Shown here: piece after piece, positions 54,799 through 64,000 of the stretch
Layout: each line of letters opens with the position of its first letter
Position numbering within the stretch: position 1 is the stretch's first letter
Source: Zymoseptoria tritici IPO323
Taxonomy: Eukaryota; Ascomycota; Dothideomycetes; Mycosphaerellales; Mycosphaerellaceae
NCBI RefSeq assembly: GCF_000219625.1
Contig: NC_018211.1
Location: 2,356,001-2,420,000, forward strand
Length of the DNA stretch: 64,000 bases
Direction: 5' to 3'
The notes under the pieces: generated by a model
What the model saw: the letters and a program-made list of their open reading frames with translations, nothing else
Told to the model about the DNA's origin: nothing
The model's database searches: none
Position numbers and translations under genes: made by a program

Positions 54799-55950
54799 AT
54801 GATAGACGCAGGCTTAGCCCCTTAGACTCTAAAAGCTACGGCTAGAGGGGACAAGGAAGTTACGTTTAAGTCTCTTAAAACCCTGCCGTTGCCGGAGGAA
54901 CTACTAAAAAGAACCGGCATTCCTTTCCTACCTAGGAAAAGGCAAAACCCCTTCGATTTTAGTAACTCCCCGACTTACAGCCCTTCTCTCGGAAAGAAAC
55001 AAACACTCTCTTATACGCCTGCGAACGAGAAGATCCTACAAGCCCGACAGCTACTAGTCGAAGCGGCGGGGGATCTAGTCGGGTTTCTAGGAGAACAAAC
55101 CCGGGTTCTCGACCTTCTTAAAGTCTTTCGGCACTTTACCGAGCGTACAGACTTTAAGATAACGTCCCAAATCCTCGCAAAGCAAGTCTCGAACCTAGAA
55201 ATAATAACAAAGAAACTAGCAGCATAGGCTAAGAAGCCTACTTTCGTAGACGTTGTTAAGGGAGACAGCGGATCTGCTACCTCTACCTCTACCTCCTCGA
55301 CAACAAAGACAACACAACAACAACAACAACAACAATAACAACAACAGTAGACGACCGTCTCCCGGAGGGCTAGCAAGCCGAAAGAACAAGCAGAACCGAT
55401 GCCTCTTATCCTTATACCAAAGGATAAAGAGAAGGAACTCGACTAGATCGCAACCCGAGACAAAATTAACGACGCTCTTAAAGGCGAAGACCAAGAGCTA
55501 GCTGTCCTTACGATAAAGAAATCATTTTAGGGTAACATTGTCCTAAACTTTACAACAGAGAAAGCCCGCTAACGAACGATCGATAGCCTTATTAAGGTTA
55601 CCGATATCGTAGGCGAGGCACGGGTAATAGAGGACTCTCTCTAGCACAAGGTCGTAGTCTACGGCGTCTCGACCGCAAACTTTAACACGCTAACGGGCCT
55701 ATAGGACATTTAACGAGAAATTAAGACCTTTAATAGAGGTCTTAAACTCGCAGGCACCCCGATTTAGCTAACAAACGAAGAGAGAAGAAGGACTCTTACT
55801 AGGGCGACAGTTCTAGTAGGTTTTGCTACCGAGGAGGAGGCAAAAAGGGCTATTTAAAACTGTCTATATATAGGCGCGGACAGCCTAAGAGTTAAGAAGG
55901 CGAAGGATCGTATATAACAGAAAGGGAGGCCCCTAGAACGTTCTACATGC
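54799..55950 (+). pseudogene. LINE-2 ORF1 (gag-like)
   Basis: ATG 54799-54801 (MIDAGLAP, stop, TLKATARGDKEV). A coiled-coil-like region at 55020-55200 is followed by a segment near 55228 (AKKPTFVDVV), a Ser/Thr-rich stretch and a poly-Gln run encoded by (CAA)n at 55317-55350, itself broken by TAA and TAG. Then comes a gag-like domain (KVVVYGVSTANFNTL near 55650 and FATEEEAKRAI near 55830). It overlaps the start of ORF2 in a different frame. A zinc knuckle was not seen. Confidence 0.7.
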
Positions 55951-58900
55951 TAGAACACTCTCTACGGATTTTCTACGTTAATCTTAACCGATCTATCGAG
56001 GCTATAGAGTCTACCTTAGACGTCGCGGTTAAGCAGAAAGCCGACCTTCTACTAGTCTAGGAACCGTGGACTATAGAAGACCCGATAATAGGCTACAAAG
56101 AGACAAGATCTATCGCACACCGGGAATACAACTAGCTGTTCCTAACGACTACGGATTCGACGATCCGGCCAAGAACAATGCTATATATTAGCACAAGACT
56201 TAACGTTAATATCTCTCCTATTTTATTAGACGACAGCGACATACTTTCCTTTGTTATTTTAGACAAGAAGGGCAACAAGATCTAGATAGTTAATCTCTAC
56301 AACGAGAAGGACCTTCGGGATACCGAGAACCCGCAAAACCGACGAACAACAGAGAGAATCCTCTACTCTCTACGCAACACGTTCCTTCCAAACACTCTAC
56401 TAGTAGGAGACTTTAACCTTAGACACCCGTCCTAGGATCCGAGGGGAAAGGATACTACTAGCGCCCGCGAATTTATAGAGTAGATAGAAGACTAGGGCTT
56501 TACTCTACGTAATACGATAGGTGTCGGGACCTTTTATAGGCCGCACCTAGACGCAGAGTCGGTCCTAGACCTTACGTTCACAAGAGGATCCTTATCTACG
56601 AAAGAAATCGACTAGAGAACGATTCCGATAGGCTTAGACTATAAGGCTATATCTATAGACCTTATTAGCGCGCAAGATCGAGCCCAATAGAAGAAAGTAG
56701 TTCTAGATATAGCTTCCGCGGATTAGGAACTGTTTACAGATCTCCTAATAAGCAAGGCGACGTCTATTAACTATACGAACTCCCTCGACGACATCGTAGA
56801 CTCCTTTACCTTATGTATTACTAAATCGATGCGGGGAGCAATCCCAGAGAAAGTAGTATACGCCTACGCAAAACCTTAGTAGAATAGAGAGCTACGCACG
56901 CTACGCCGTACAATATCTAGAACATATAGACAGACCTTTACCTACAGACGTACGCCGACGCTAGACGAGAAAGAGGCGTATACGAAAGCGAGAAACGAGT
57001 ACTTCTAAGCTATTAAAACAGCTAAGAAGAACCACTAGAACACTTTCCTTGAAAAAGAAGACTCGAAATCTATCTTTAAAGCTATGTCCTATACTAGGAA
57101 TAGCAGCCGAAGACAGATACCTACGATAAACAACGAAGATTCTTTCGAGGGGAAATGTAAGGCCTTCTCCGAAGCCTTATTTCCGCGCCCTCCTGCCGAG
57201 GAACCTCTACCTAGCCGTTAGGAAGCGTACACAGCCGGGGATTAGGGCTAGACTACGCTAACCGAAGAGGAACTCGCTGCCGCCTATAGCACGAAGATAG
57301 TAAAAGGAAAAACGCCGGGCCTAGACGGCATTACGCAAGCTATTATTAGTAAAGCGTACAGCGCTATTCCTATTACCTTTCTACGTATATACAGTAGGCT
57401 ACTCGACGAAGGACACTACCCCCGATGCTGGAAAGTTGCGACAGGCGTAGTTCTAGCAAAGCCGGGAAAACTAGACTATTCGGTCCCTAAGGCCTACTAA
57501 GTTATCTCTCTCCTAAACTGCCTCGGCAAGATTAGCGAGAGAATACTTACAAAACGCCTAAGGATTATCGTAGAGACGAAGCCCCTTCTACACGACTCGC
57601 AGTTAGGAGGGCGAAAGAAGAAATCGGCTATCGATACGGTGCTTCTTTTAACAAACGAAATCGAGGAGAATCGAAGAAAGAAAAAGAAGACTTCGGTTAT
57701 CTTCCTCGACGTAAGAGGAGCATACGACTACGTTGCAAAGAACCGACTATTAAAAATAATAATCTAGTTAAGGCTTCTACATAGCCTTATACGTTAGGTT
57801 CAGTCGTTTATAAGCAATAGACGCCTACGAATAGCATTCGACGGACAGATATAGGAATTCTAGGACGTAGAGATCGGCGTTCCGCAAGGCAGCCCAATGT
57901 CTCCTATCCTCTTTCTTATCTATACGCGCGACATATTCTTCTCGCTATAAGGAGTTACTCCTAGTTCCTACGTCGACGATATTAGACTATCTACCTCGTC
58001 TACGTCCCTTAAGAAGAACTCTAAGGTACTAGAACGTAAGGCAAGAAGGCTAATAGACCTAGGAAAGAAGAACTCGATTACTTTCGACCTAGCAAAGACA
58101 GACCTAGTACACTTCTCGAAAGGGAAAGGGTCCGATTGCCCGGTAATTCTTCCAAATAGCGACATTGTTCGCCCAGCAAAGAAAGCGATAAGGTAGCTTA
58201 GGATTTAGCTAGACGCCGGTCTTACCTTTAAGGAGTACATTGCAATAAGATCGGCACAAGCACAAGCGGCATTCTATCGATTAGAAAGACTAGCAAATAC
58301 TAAACGCAGTCTATCTTCTATATCGTTAAGAAAGATCTACCTAGCCTGCGTTACTACAATAGCAGACTACGGGGCCCCGGTTTAGTAGTAGTCGAAAAAG
58401 AGCATAAAACCTCTAGTATCTCTACAAAGTAAAGCTTATAGAAAGATCCTAGGCGTTTTCCGTACCGCCCTAAACGTCCTGTCCGAGGTAGAGTCAAATC
58501 TCTTCCCCCCGGATCTACGCCTAGAGAGATAGTCAATTTTATACTCTCTACGCGCAGCAAAGCTACCCGAAAACCACCCCGTAAGACTCGCTATCTAAAG
58601 CGCGCCTTCGGATACGCGAGAAGTCCGACACGAGGACTCGAGAGAGATACTTCCGCAAAAACGACAGAGAACATAGATACAACTACTCTATTATCGACTC
58701 CGACAATACAAGCATTTCGTAGAACACGAGAGGGCTAACTACGCAAAAGACGATCTCTTTAGCGTCTAGAAAACCCGATACGAAATAGCAAGACAATAGG
58801 AGATTAACAAGGTACCTAGGAATACAAATAGCTACCTTAGTCGATTTCTATAGAGCTCGCTAGGAAAACATAGAATAGGAGGAAGACGTGCTTTAACTAG

Positions 58901-59264
58901 TGCCTTCTATACTATCCTATTAGGACACGGATACCTAAAGTCCTATCTCTATCGCTTTAGACACGTAATAACGCTAGACTGCCCTTACGGACGACGAGAA
59001 ACAGCAGAACACCTCGTATGTAGCTGCCCTATCTACGATGTATTTAGGCTACTACCGCTACGACAAGCACAATCTCTACTAGAAATAGTAGAAGATAAGG
59101 AACTCCGGAAACACCTTACTACCTTTCTCTCGGATACAAAGATTGCTTCTAGGTCCTAGCACCTAGCAAGAGGCGAAGACGAGACCGTCTAGCCTACACT
59201 CCTTTTACTTTTCCTTATTTGTCTTTCTTTAAAGTCCTTCGATACTAGCTGGCTACTATCCTAG
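55947..59264 (+). pseudogene. LINE-2 ORF2: EEP endonuclease, reverse transcriptase, C-terminal Cys/His motif
   Basis: About 1106 codons from ATG 55947, one frame throughout. Endonuclease: IFYVNLNRSIEAIESTL, LLLV-stop-EPWTIEDP near 56050 (the Q-EPW motif), LLVGDFNLRHPS near 56400, and the D-Y-K end near 56640. RT from about 57290: KGKTPGLDGITQAIISKAY, LLNCLGKISERIL, QLGGRKKKSAIDTVLLLT, VIFLDVRGAYDYV, EIGVPQGSPMSPILF and SYVDDIRLS; YVDD is intact at codon 675 (57969-57980). A C-terminal CPYGRRETAEHLVCSCP motif near 58980-59030 is the Cys/His motif of this group. About 25 TAG/TAA stops replace Gln or Trp codons; no frameshift is needed between the ATG and YVDD. Confidence 0.88.
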
Positions 59265-59325
59265 GCACGGGTCTTTCCCTAAGGTTAAGAGATACGAGAG
59301 AACAACGATTGTACATAGATAGACT

Positions 59326-59409
59326 GCTGTCGCGAGACAGCCGTCCTACATAGTCATAGACTCCTACAGGACGTAAATGGAACAAACAAACAAACAAACA
59401 AACAAAACA
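59326..59409 (+). other. LINE-2 3' structured end and AAAC tail
   Basis: Stem I GCTGTC (59326-59331) and GACAGC (59336-59341) with a GCGA tetraloop. Stem II CGTCCT (59342-59347) and AGGACG (59368-59373) enclosing AGTC/GACT (59352-59355, 59359-59362). Then GTAAATGGAAC and five AAAC-type units. Probably the site recognised by the element's own RT. Confidence 0.75.
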
Positions 59410-59424
59410 ATAACTCGGGTATAC

Positions 59425-59874
59425 CCGGTAAAGACAAAGGTTTTTCGACGGTTAACCCGAGGTTCCGTCTAGGAGTATAGACGGGTACCTAAACCTCGGG
59501 TTAGCCGAAATCCGAGACCGGGAATCGACTCTACGGGGTCGATTTAGTCTAGAAGTACTCTACTACTATATATCGAAGATACTTCTACTAGTAAATAATC
59601 TAGAAGGAAAGAGTCGGAGATAAGGTAGAGTTAAGAGTAGGGTAAACCTACTACCTATACTATATACTCGGGTTAACCGAAAGCTAGGGGTTAGAAAGGG
59701 TTCTACGGGTATAGAGTAGTCTATAAATAATCTATTACGGTCTCTAGGTAAAGATAAGATCTTAGACTATAGAGTATAAGAGGTATAAGTAAGAACAAGA
59801 GAGATATCCTTAGGTACCTTAGCTAGAGTAAACAACGTCTTAGACCCCTCTACCTAGTAATAGTAAGGGTTCCT
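59425..59874 (-). mobile_element. LINE-1 copy B, 5' portion beyond the LINE-2 insertion
   Basis: Continues LINE-1 after the duplicated target. On the minus strand a frame runs across the junction (RKTFVFTGYTRVIYKVDTLLL when LINE-2 is left out), so ORF1 or its leader extends here. It contains a nested inverted repeat at 59450-59506. The 5' limit is unknown and may include the 170-bp satellite. Confidence 0.55.
59450..59506. other. Nested long hairpin
   Basis: Outer arms GGTTAACCCGAGGTT (59450-59464) and AACCTCGGGTTAGCC (59492-59506), one mismatch. Inner arms CCGTCTA (59465-59471) and TAGACGG (59478-59484) are separated by six bases. The pairing has survived in RIP-altered DNA. Confidence 0.7.
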
Positions 59875-60860
59875 AGGGTTTACTTTAGTTTAAAAGTACC
59901 CTACTATAGTATCTTTTAGTAGGTCTTGTCTTATAATATATACGGCAAAAGGTAAAGGGAAGCGGGGGTCTATTACTTATCTATACCTCGATAAGACGTC
60001 TATACTACGGGAGCACCTCGATTTTATTGTAGGAATCGATTCTACGGGCACGAATTACTCTAGAAACAATCTACTATAGTATCTCTTAGTCGGTCTTGTC
60101 CTATAATATATATAGTAAAAGGTATAAGGAAGTGCGAGTCTATTACTCGTCTACACCTCGATAAGACGTCTATACTACGGGAGCACCTCGATTTTATTGT
60201 AGGAATCGATTCTACGGGCACGAATTACTCTAGAAACAATCTACTATAGTATCTCTTAGTTCGTCTTGTCTTATAATATATACGGTAAAAGGTATAATAA
60301 AGTATAGGTCTATTACTCGTCTGTACCTCGATAAGACGTCTATACTACGGGAGCACCTCGATTTTATCGTAGGAATCGATTCTACGGGCACGAATTACTC
60401 TAGAAACAATCTACTATAGTATCTCTTAGTCGGTCATGTCCTATAATATATATAGTAAAAGGTATAAGGAAGTGCGAGTCTATTACTCGTCTATACCTCG
60501 ATAAGACGTCTATACTACGGGAGCACCTCGATTTTATTGTAGGAATCGATTCTACGGGCACGAATTACTCTAGAAACAATCTACTATAGTATCTCTTAGT
60601 CGGTCTTGTCCTATAATATATATAGTAAAAGGTATAAGGAAGTGCGAGTCTATTACTCGTCTACACCTCGATAAGACGTCTATACTACGGGAGCACCTCG
60701 ATTTTATTGTAGGACTCGATTCTACGGGTACGAATTACTATAGAAGTAACCTACTATAGTATCTCTTAGTTCGTCTTGTCTTATAATATATACGGCAAAA
60801 GGTAAAGGGAAGCGCGAATAGGTTACTCTTCTATACCTCGATAAGACGTCTAGACTATAG
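59875..60860. repeat. 170-bp tandem satellite, nearly six units
   Basis: The landmark ATAAGACGTCTA begins at 59991, 60161, 60331, 60501, 60671 and 60841, an exact spacing of 170. A partial unit precedes the first. Inner units differ by a few transitions; the outer ones are more diverged. A 20-bp piece of the unit (59901-59920) recurs at 62498-62517. Confidence 0.93.
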
Positions 60861-61771
60861 CTATACCTATATCTACTAAAGTAAATCGATAGGAGGGGTT
60901 AAAAGAGGTCTAGAAGAACCTTAGTACGGTCTCTCTTAGGGTATCTTAGAATATTATACTATAGTAAAAGGTCGTATACTAGATACCGTTACTCGTATAA
61001 CTCTTATATTCTATTACTTATCCCTACAACTTTAGGGAGGTGTTTAAAAAGCCTTAGAACTTATAAACTATATAAAACTAGTCCCTAAGACTCGTAGGAG
61101 TAGGGTTTATAAGGTAGGATAGCTAAATATCTACTTCGGACCCGAGGTAAAATCCGGGTATTAACTTCGGAAATTTATTACGGAACCGTTTTAAGAGCCT
61201 TTAAGCTGAAATTTGGATATAATATAGACTTAATACTCTACTTTTTGAAAAAAAATCTAAAGTGTACTATAAAAGTCTAATCGCAGTAAGAATCCAGCCT
61301 CCTAATCCCTGTCATTATCGGGGACAACCCTTATCTTTTAATACTATCTAGCGGTATATAGGTAGGGTTAGGGCTTAGGATTACGTCTTTAGGACTAAAT
61401 TATAATATAAATAAGTATAGTAGTGTAACAGGTTGCTTACGTAACTTATAATTAGCTAGAAGTCTTAGCTCGGGTAAACCGGATAAAACCGCTTACTACT
61501 ATAGAAGTAGGGTAGGTATTAGGGTATACCTAATGAAATCTTACGCGTTAGGGTTAAATACAACCCTAATAAACATATTTTTACTAACATCCTTAGTAGG
61601 CTATACGTAGAGCGAGATACGTTCCCTCTACGCGCCCTCTCTCTGTTTTAGAGCTTTCTTAGCTAGGATAGCTATAGCTAGACCCTACCTTAATGTCCGC
61701 TACGTACGCATATACGTAGCGCTTACTCTCCTTCTCTTTCTCTTCCTTTCTTCTATAACAACACAGCTAAA
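60861..61771. other. Noncoding, TpA-rich interval
   Basis: No readable gene, RNA or repeat family. 61200-61330 is less RIP-altered. A pyrimidine-rich stretch (CTCTCCTTCTCTTTCTCTTCC near 61727) lies just before the five-exon gene and could be its promoter core. Confidence 0.4.
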
Positions 61772-61979
61772 ATGCTACTTAGGTAAGAAGACTTCTTCTA
61801 CTACTCTTTCTTTACTAATAGTACTAGGAGCCTAAGAACACAGACCGAGCCTACAAAGGCCTACAAGGAGTGGTCTACGGTAGACCCGAGCAAGATCCTA
61901 ATCCCGATATGCCTTGTACATAACAAAGAACAAGAAGAACAGAACAAGAAGAAAACAGAAGAGCTAAATGCTCTTCTAG

Positions 61980-62031
61980 GTAGGTCTACTACCTAGACCT
62001 GTTCTACTATATAAACTAACATATATAATAG
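61980..62031 (+). repeat. 52-bp intron, copy 1 of a duplicated exon-intron unit
   Basis: Starts GTAGGTCTACTACCTAGACC and ends AACATATATAATAG, with branch site CTAAC. Shares length and most bases with 62128-62179. Confidence 0.65.
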
Positions 62032-62127
62032 AGTCTACGACTGCTCGCATCGCATAGATCGAACAAGAGAAGAGAGAGCAAGAGGAAGCTAGCCGTAAGA
62101 AGATAGAGGAGCTAGAAGCTTCTCTAG

Positions 62128-62179
62128 GTAGGTCTACTCTCTAGACCTATTCTACTTAATAAACTAATATATATTATAG
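62128..62179 (+). repeat. 52-bp intron, copy 2 of a duplicated exon-intron unit
   Basis: Starts GTAGGTCTACTCTCTAGACC and ends AATATATATTATAG, with branch site CTAAT. The exon ends before both introns are also alike (GAGCTAxAxGCTxxTCTAG). The offset between copies is 148 bp. Confidence 0.65.
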
Positions 62180-62408
62180 CTTACGCACACGAAACAGTCT
62201 TCTACGCGCAGCAAGAGACCGCGGCCCTTCACTACTAAATAAGTAAGCCTCCCCTATCTTATAATATACTTATATCTTTACTAATACTTTTATAGAGACG
62301 TTAGAAGAACAGGTGCCTAAGGCCCCTTTCAAACAGGGAGCAGAGGATCTAATGCTCTCTATCGAGTACCCGATCGACGAATTCGTAGAGCCTATGGATC
62401 TAGAGTAG

Positions 62409-63472
62409 ATATACTAGTAGATCTAAGGGTAGAGATTAAAATTTAAGGCGTTTAGGTAAGACTTTCCTTCTAGACGGCCTATCTTAGGCTCTATCCTCTA
62501 CTATAGTATCTTTTAGTTATCTAGAACTCTTTATTAGTATATTAACTCGTTTACTTTTTAATCTTATACCTATAGCCCGGCTCTACGTCTTATTATAATA
62601 TCCGGAAGTTATAGGTATTAAAACCGAAACGAGGGAAGCCTCCTACCGGTTCTACCTTATACTAGCTCTTATCTACTCTCCTATATACTAAGGTTATCTA
62701 GACTATTAAGTAACCCTAGATTAATAAGGTAGTACCTAGTATATTAAAGCTCTAGTACCTCTAGACGTTAGAGTTATATACGGTAGAGAGACTAAGTATC
62801 TATTAACTTCCTTAGATAATAGCTTATTAATTACCTCGACCGATAGCTCGTTTATATATATTATACTAAGATATATATACTATCTATCTATGCTACTACT
62901 ACTTCTAGGCTTATAACTATTAGAACAAATAAGTAGATAAAGCGATATAAAGCTAAGTAATCTATCTACGAAGGGGAGTCGAGGCCCTTATATCCCTATT
63001 ATATATATAGATAGAATAGCCCGTAATATACTACGTAGGGTGCCCTATTTCGTTTCTAGGGTTCGAGCTATATCTAGTAGGTCCTAGGTCTCCCGATATA
63101 GTCCCCCTATCTCTTAATATAGTCCTCATATCTCCCCTAATAGCGTATATAGCGCTAGTCGGATAACTATCTTTAACCTAGATACCTTATTACCTTAGTA
63201 TTCTCTTAGACCGATAGAGTAAGTAGATAGAAAAGTTTAGCCTAGTTTAGTACCTATCCTCTTTCTCCTCGATATACTATTTCTTCCTTTATACTATATC
63301 TATTAAGACTCTCGATATTAGGGTATCCTCGTAGTACTTTAACTTAGCCTCTCGATCTCCTCCTTAATAAGTAGAAACTCTTCCGACGTAAGATTAAATA
63401 TATATCTATCTAACATTATTAGAGGCTGTTCGGTTCCTATAATAGCTTACCCGTATTAGTATAAGACGTTTG
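62409..63472. other. RIP-altered interval without assigned gene
   Basis: TpA-rich DNA with almost no CpA or TpG. Contains a 20-bp fragment of the 170-bp satellite at 62498-62517. No protein family could be read in either direction. Confidence 0.4.
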
Positions 63473-64000
63473 TTAGGGATATAGAGGAATAATACCGTTT
63501 AACCGTAGTTTAAAGTAGAGGTTCTTTACTACTTGCTCGAATTCCTTAGCTAGAGTCTCGTCGCTAGTCTGTCTACATTCTTCTCGTATTCTATCTAGAA
63601 TAAAGTAGAGATCCGTAGGCATTCTAGTCGTTACTTCTATCGGTAGTAGAAAGTACTAGAGAATATTAGCTATCTAGTATTAGGCTCTTAGAAAATGTAC
63701 CTACCTTAGGCATTCTATTAAGCCTATTTAGTACTAAGAGGAGTTCTATTCCTTTATAGAATAGGTAGAGTAACCGTAACTCGATTAAATAGAAGGAGGT
63801 ATTAGAGTAGTAGTTAGGGTGCTCTTTAGTACCTAAGACGAATAAGACGCCTAATCTCGATACGTAGTCTATCCTCTTCCTCCGGCGTTAGGTTATCCTC
63901 TAGGCGGCGGAGATACTCGAGGGGCTCTCCTAGTCTTGTAGATATATCTAGACCTATTAGAATATTATCTAGGTTTCTTATTCGGCTAAGACTTACCGAT
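63473..64000 (-). pseudogene. Minus-strand coding remnant, unidentified, runs off the window
   Basis: Two open minus-strand stretches in different frames: about 63850-64000 (DNILIGLDISTRLGEPLEYL, then Leu/Arg/Glu-rich helix) and 63473-63660 (MPTDLYFILDRIREECRQTS, ending at TAA 63473-63475 after GIIPLYP). Both look like alpha-helical protein with RIP-type stops between them. A frame change suggests an indel or an intron. No family recognised. Confidence 0.35.

Larger units (their letters stand above)
53820..59409 (+). mobile_element. LINE-2, full-length non-LTR retrotransposon (Tad-like)
   Basis: 5590 bp bounded by the 15-bp duplication ATAACTCGGGTATAC (53805-53819 and 59410-59424). Contents: a 5' region of about 1 kb with normal CpA content (53820-54798), ORF1, ORF2 with EEP nuclease and RT, and a structured 3' end with an AAAC tail. 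It is inserted in LINE-1, whose sequence continues on both sides. RIP has produced stops, but CpA stays common while TpG is nearly absent on this strand. Confidence 0.92.
61772..62408 (+). pseudogene. Small five-exon gene for a coiled-coil protein, RIP-damaged
   Basis: Model: join(61772..61782,61822..61979,62032..62127,62180..62242,62296..62408), 441 nt, 146 codons plus stop, phase kept at every junction. Introns start GTAAG or GTAGGT, have CTAAC/CTAAT branch sites and end TAG. The product is hydrophilic: YKEWSTVDPSKILIPI, then two Glu/Lys/Gln-rich heptad stretches (KTEELNALL and RKKIEELEASL), FYAQQETAALHY, and an acidic tail (YPIDEFVEPMDLE). Two in-frame stops (TAG in exon 3, TAA in exon 4) each fit one RIP change from Gln. 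I do not recognise the family. Intron 1 (39 bp) is unusually short, so the first exon is the weakest part. Confidence 0.5.

Noticed and set aside
55216..55501. Open frames with poly-Leu/poly-Cys (minus) or poly-Asn (plus)
   Set aside because: Other-frame readings of the (CAA)n poly-Gln tract in LINE-2 ORF1.
59875..60860. CRISPR-like array
   Set aside because: The whole 170-bp unit repeats; there are no unique spacers, and the genome is eukaryotic.
63418..63431. Possible gypsy 2 LTR fragment (ATTATTAGAGGCT)
   Set aside because: Similarity to the LTR start ends after about 12 bases, which is within chance in this biased sequence.

Overview
The window looks like the nuclear genome of a filamentous ascomycete (Pezizomycotina; a Dothideomycete is my guess, not shown). 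The reasons are short GT-AG introns with CTGAC/CTAAC-like branch sites, a fungal-type NRPS, and transposons saturated with repeat-induced point mutation (RIP): CpA and TpG are converted to TpA, and CAG, CAA or TGG codons become stops.

Region 1 (1-7952) is ordinary gene DNA and resembles the edge of a secondary-metabolite cluster. An NRPS on the minus strand (A-T-C-A..., cut by the window start) is divergent from an MFS transporter on the plus strand. The 1.7 kb between them holds two tandem TCGG-N5-CCGA palindromes, a likely binding site for a Zn2Cys6 regulator. Next, convergent with the transporter, is a two-exon PPOX/Alr4036-type FMN-binding protein. Region 2 (7958-16225) is a complete Ty1/copia element on the minus strand with 238-bp LTRs, TSD CATTG and an extra ORF downstream of pol. 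Region 3 (16231-18530) returns to gene DNA with a secreted beta-lactamase-fold protein that lacks the usual catalytic serine.

Region 4 (18.53-64.0 kb) is a nest of RIP-degraded repeats. In order it holds: an unidentified minus-strand coding block (18.5-22.4 kb); a 5'-truncated LINE (LINE-1 copy A, 22.4-24.6 kb) whose 3' end is telomere-like; a 763-bp non-autonomous retroelement with a 13-bp TSD; a gypsy-like gag-pol (27.65-33.55 kb); a TTAGGG-type junction; an unidentified element 'H' (33.57-48.2 kb), split by a complete chromodomain gypsy element (37477-43799, TSD GTCCT); LINE-1 copy B (48.2-53.8 kb, minus strand), interrupted by a full-length LINE-2 (53820-59409, plus strand, 15-bp TSD); a 170-bp tandem satellite on the upstream side of LINE-1; a small five-exon degraded gene with two near-identical introns; and 1.6 kb of weak minus-strand coding remnants.

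The nesting gives relative ages: LINE-1 before LINE-2, and H before the chromovirus. Only the NRPS, MFS, PPOX and beta-lactamase-like genes appear intact. They could form one biosynthetic locus later split by the copia insertion, but this rests on proximity alone.
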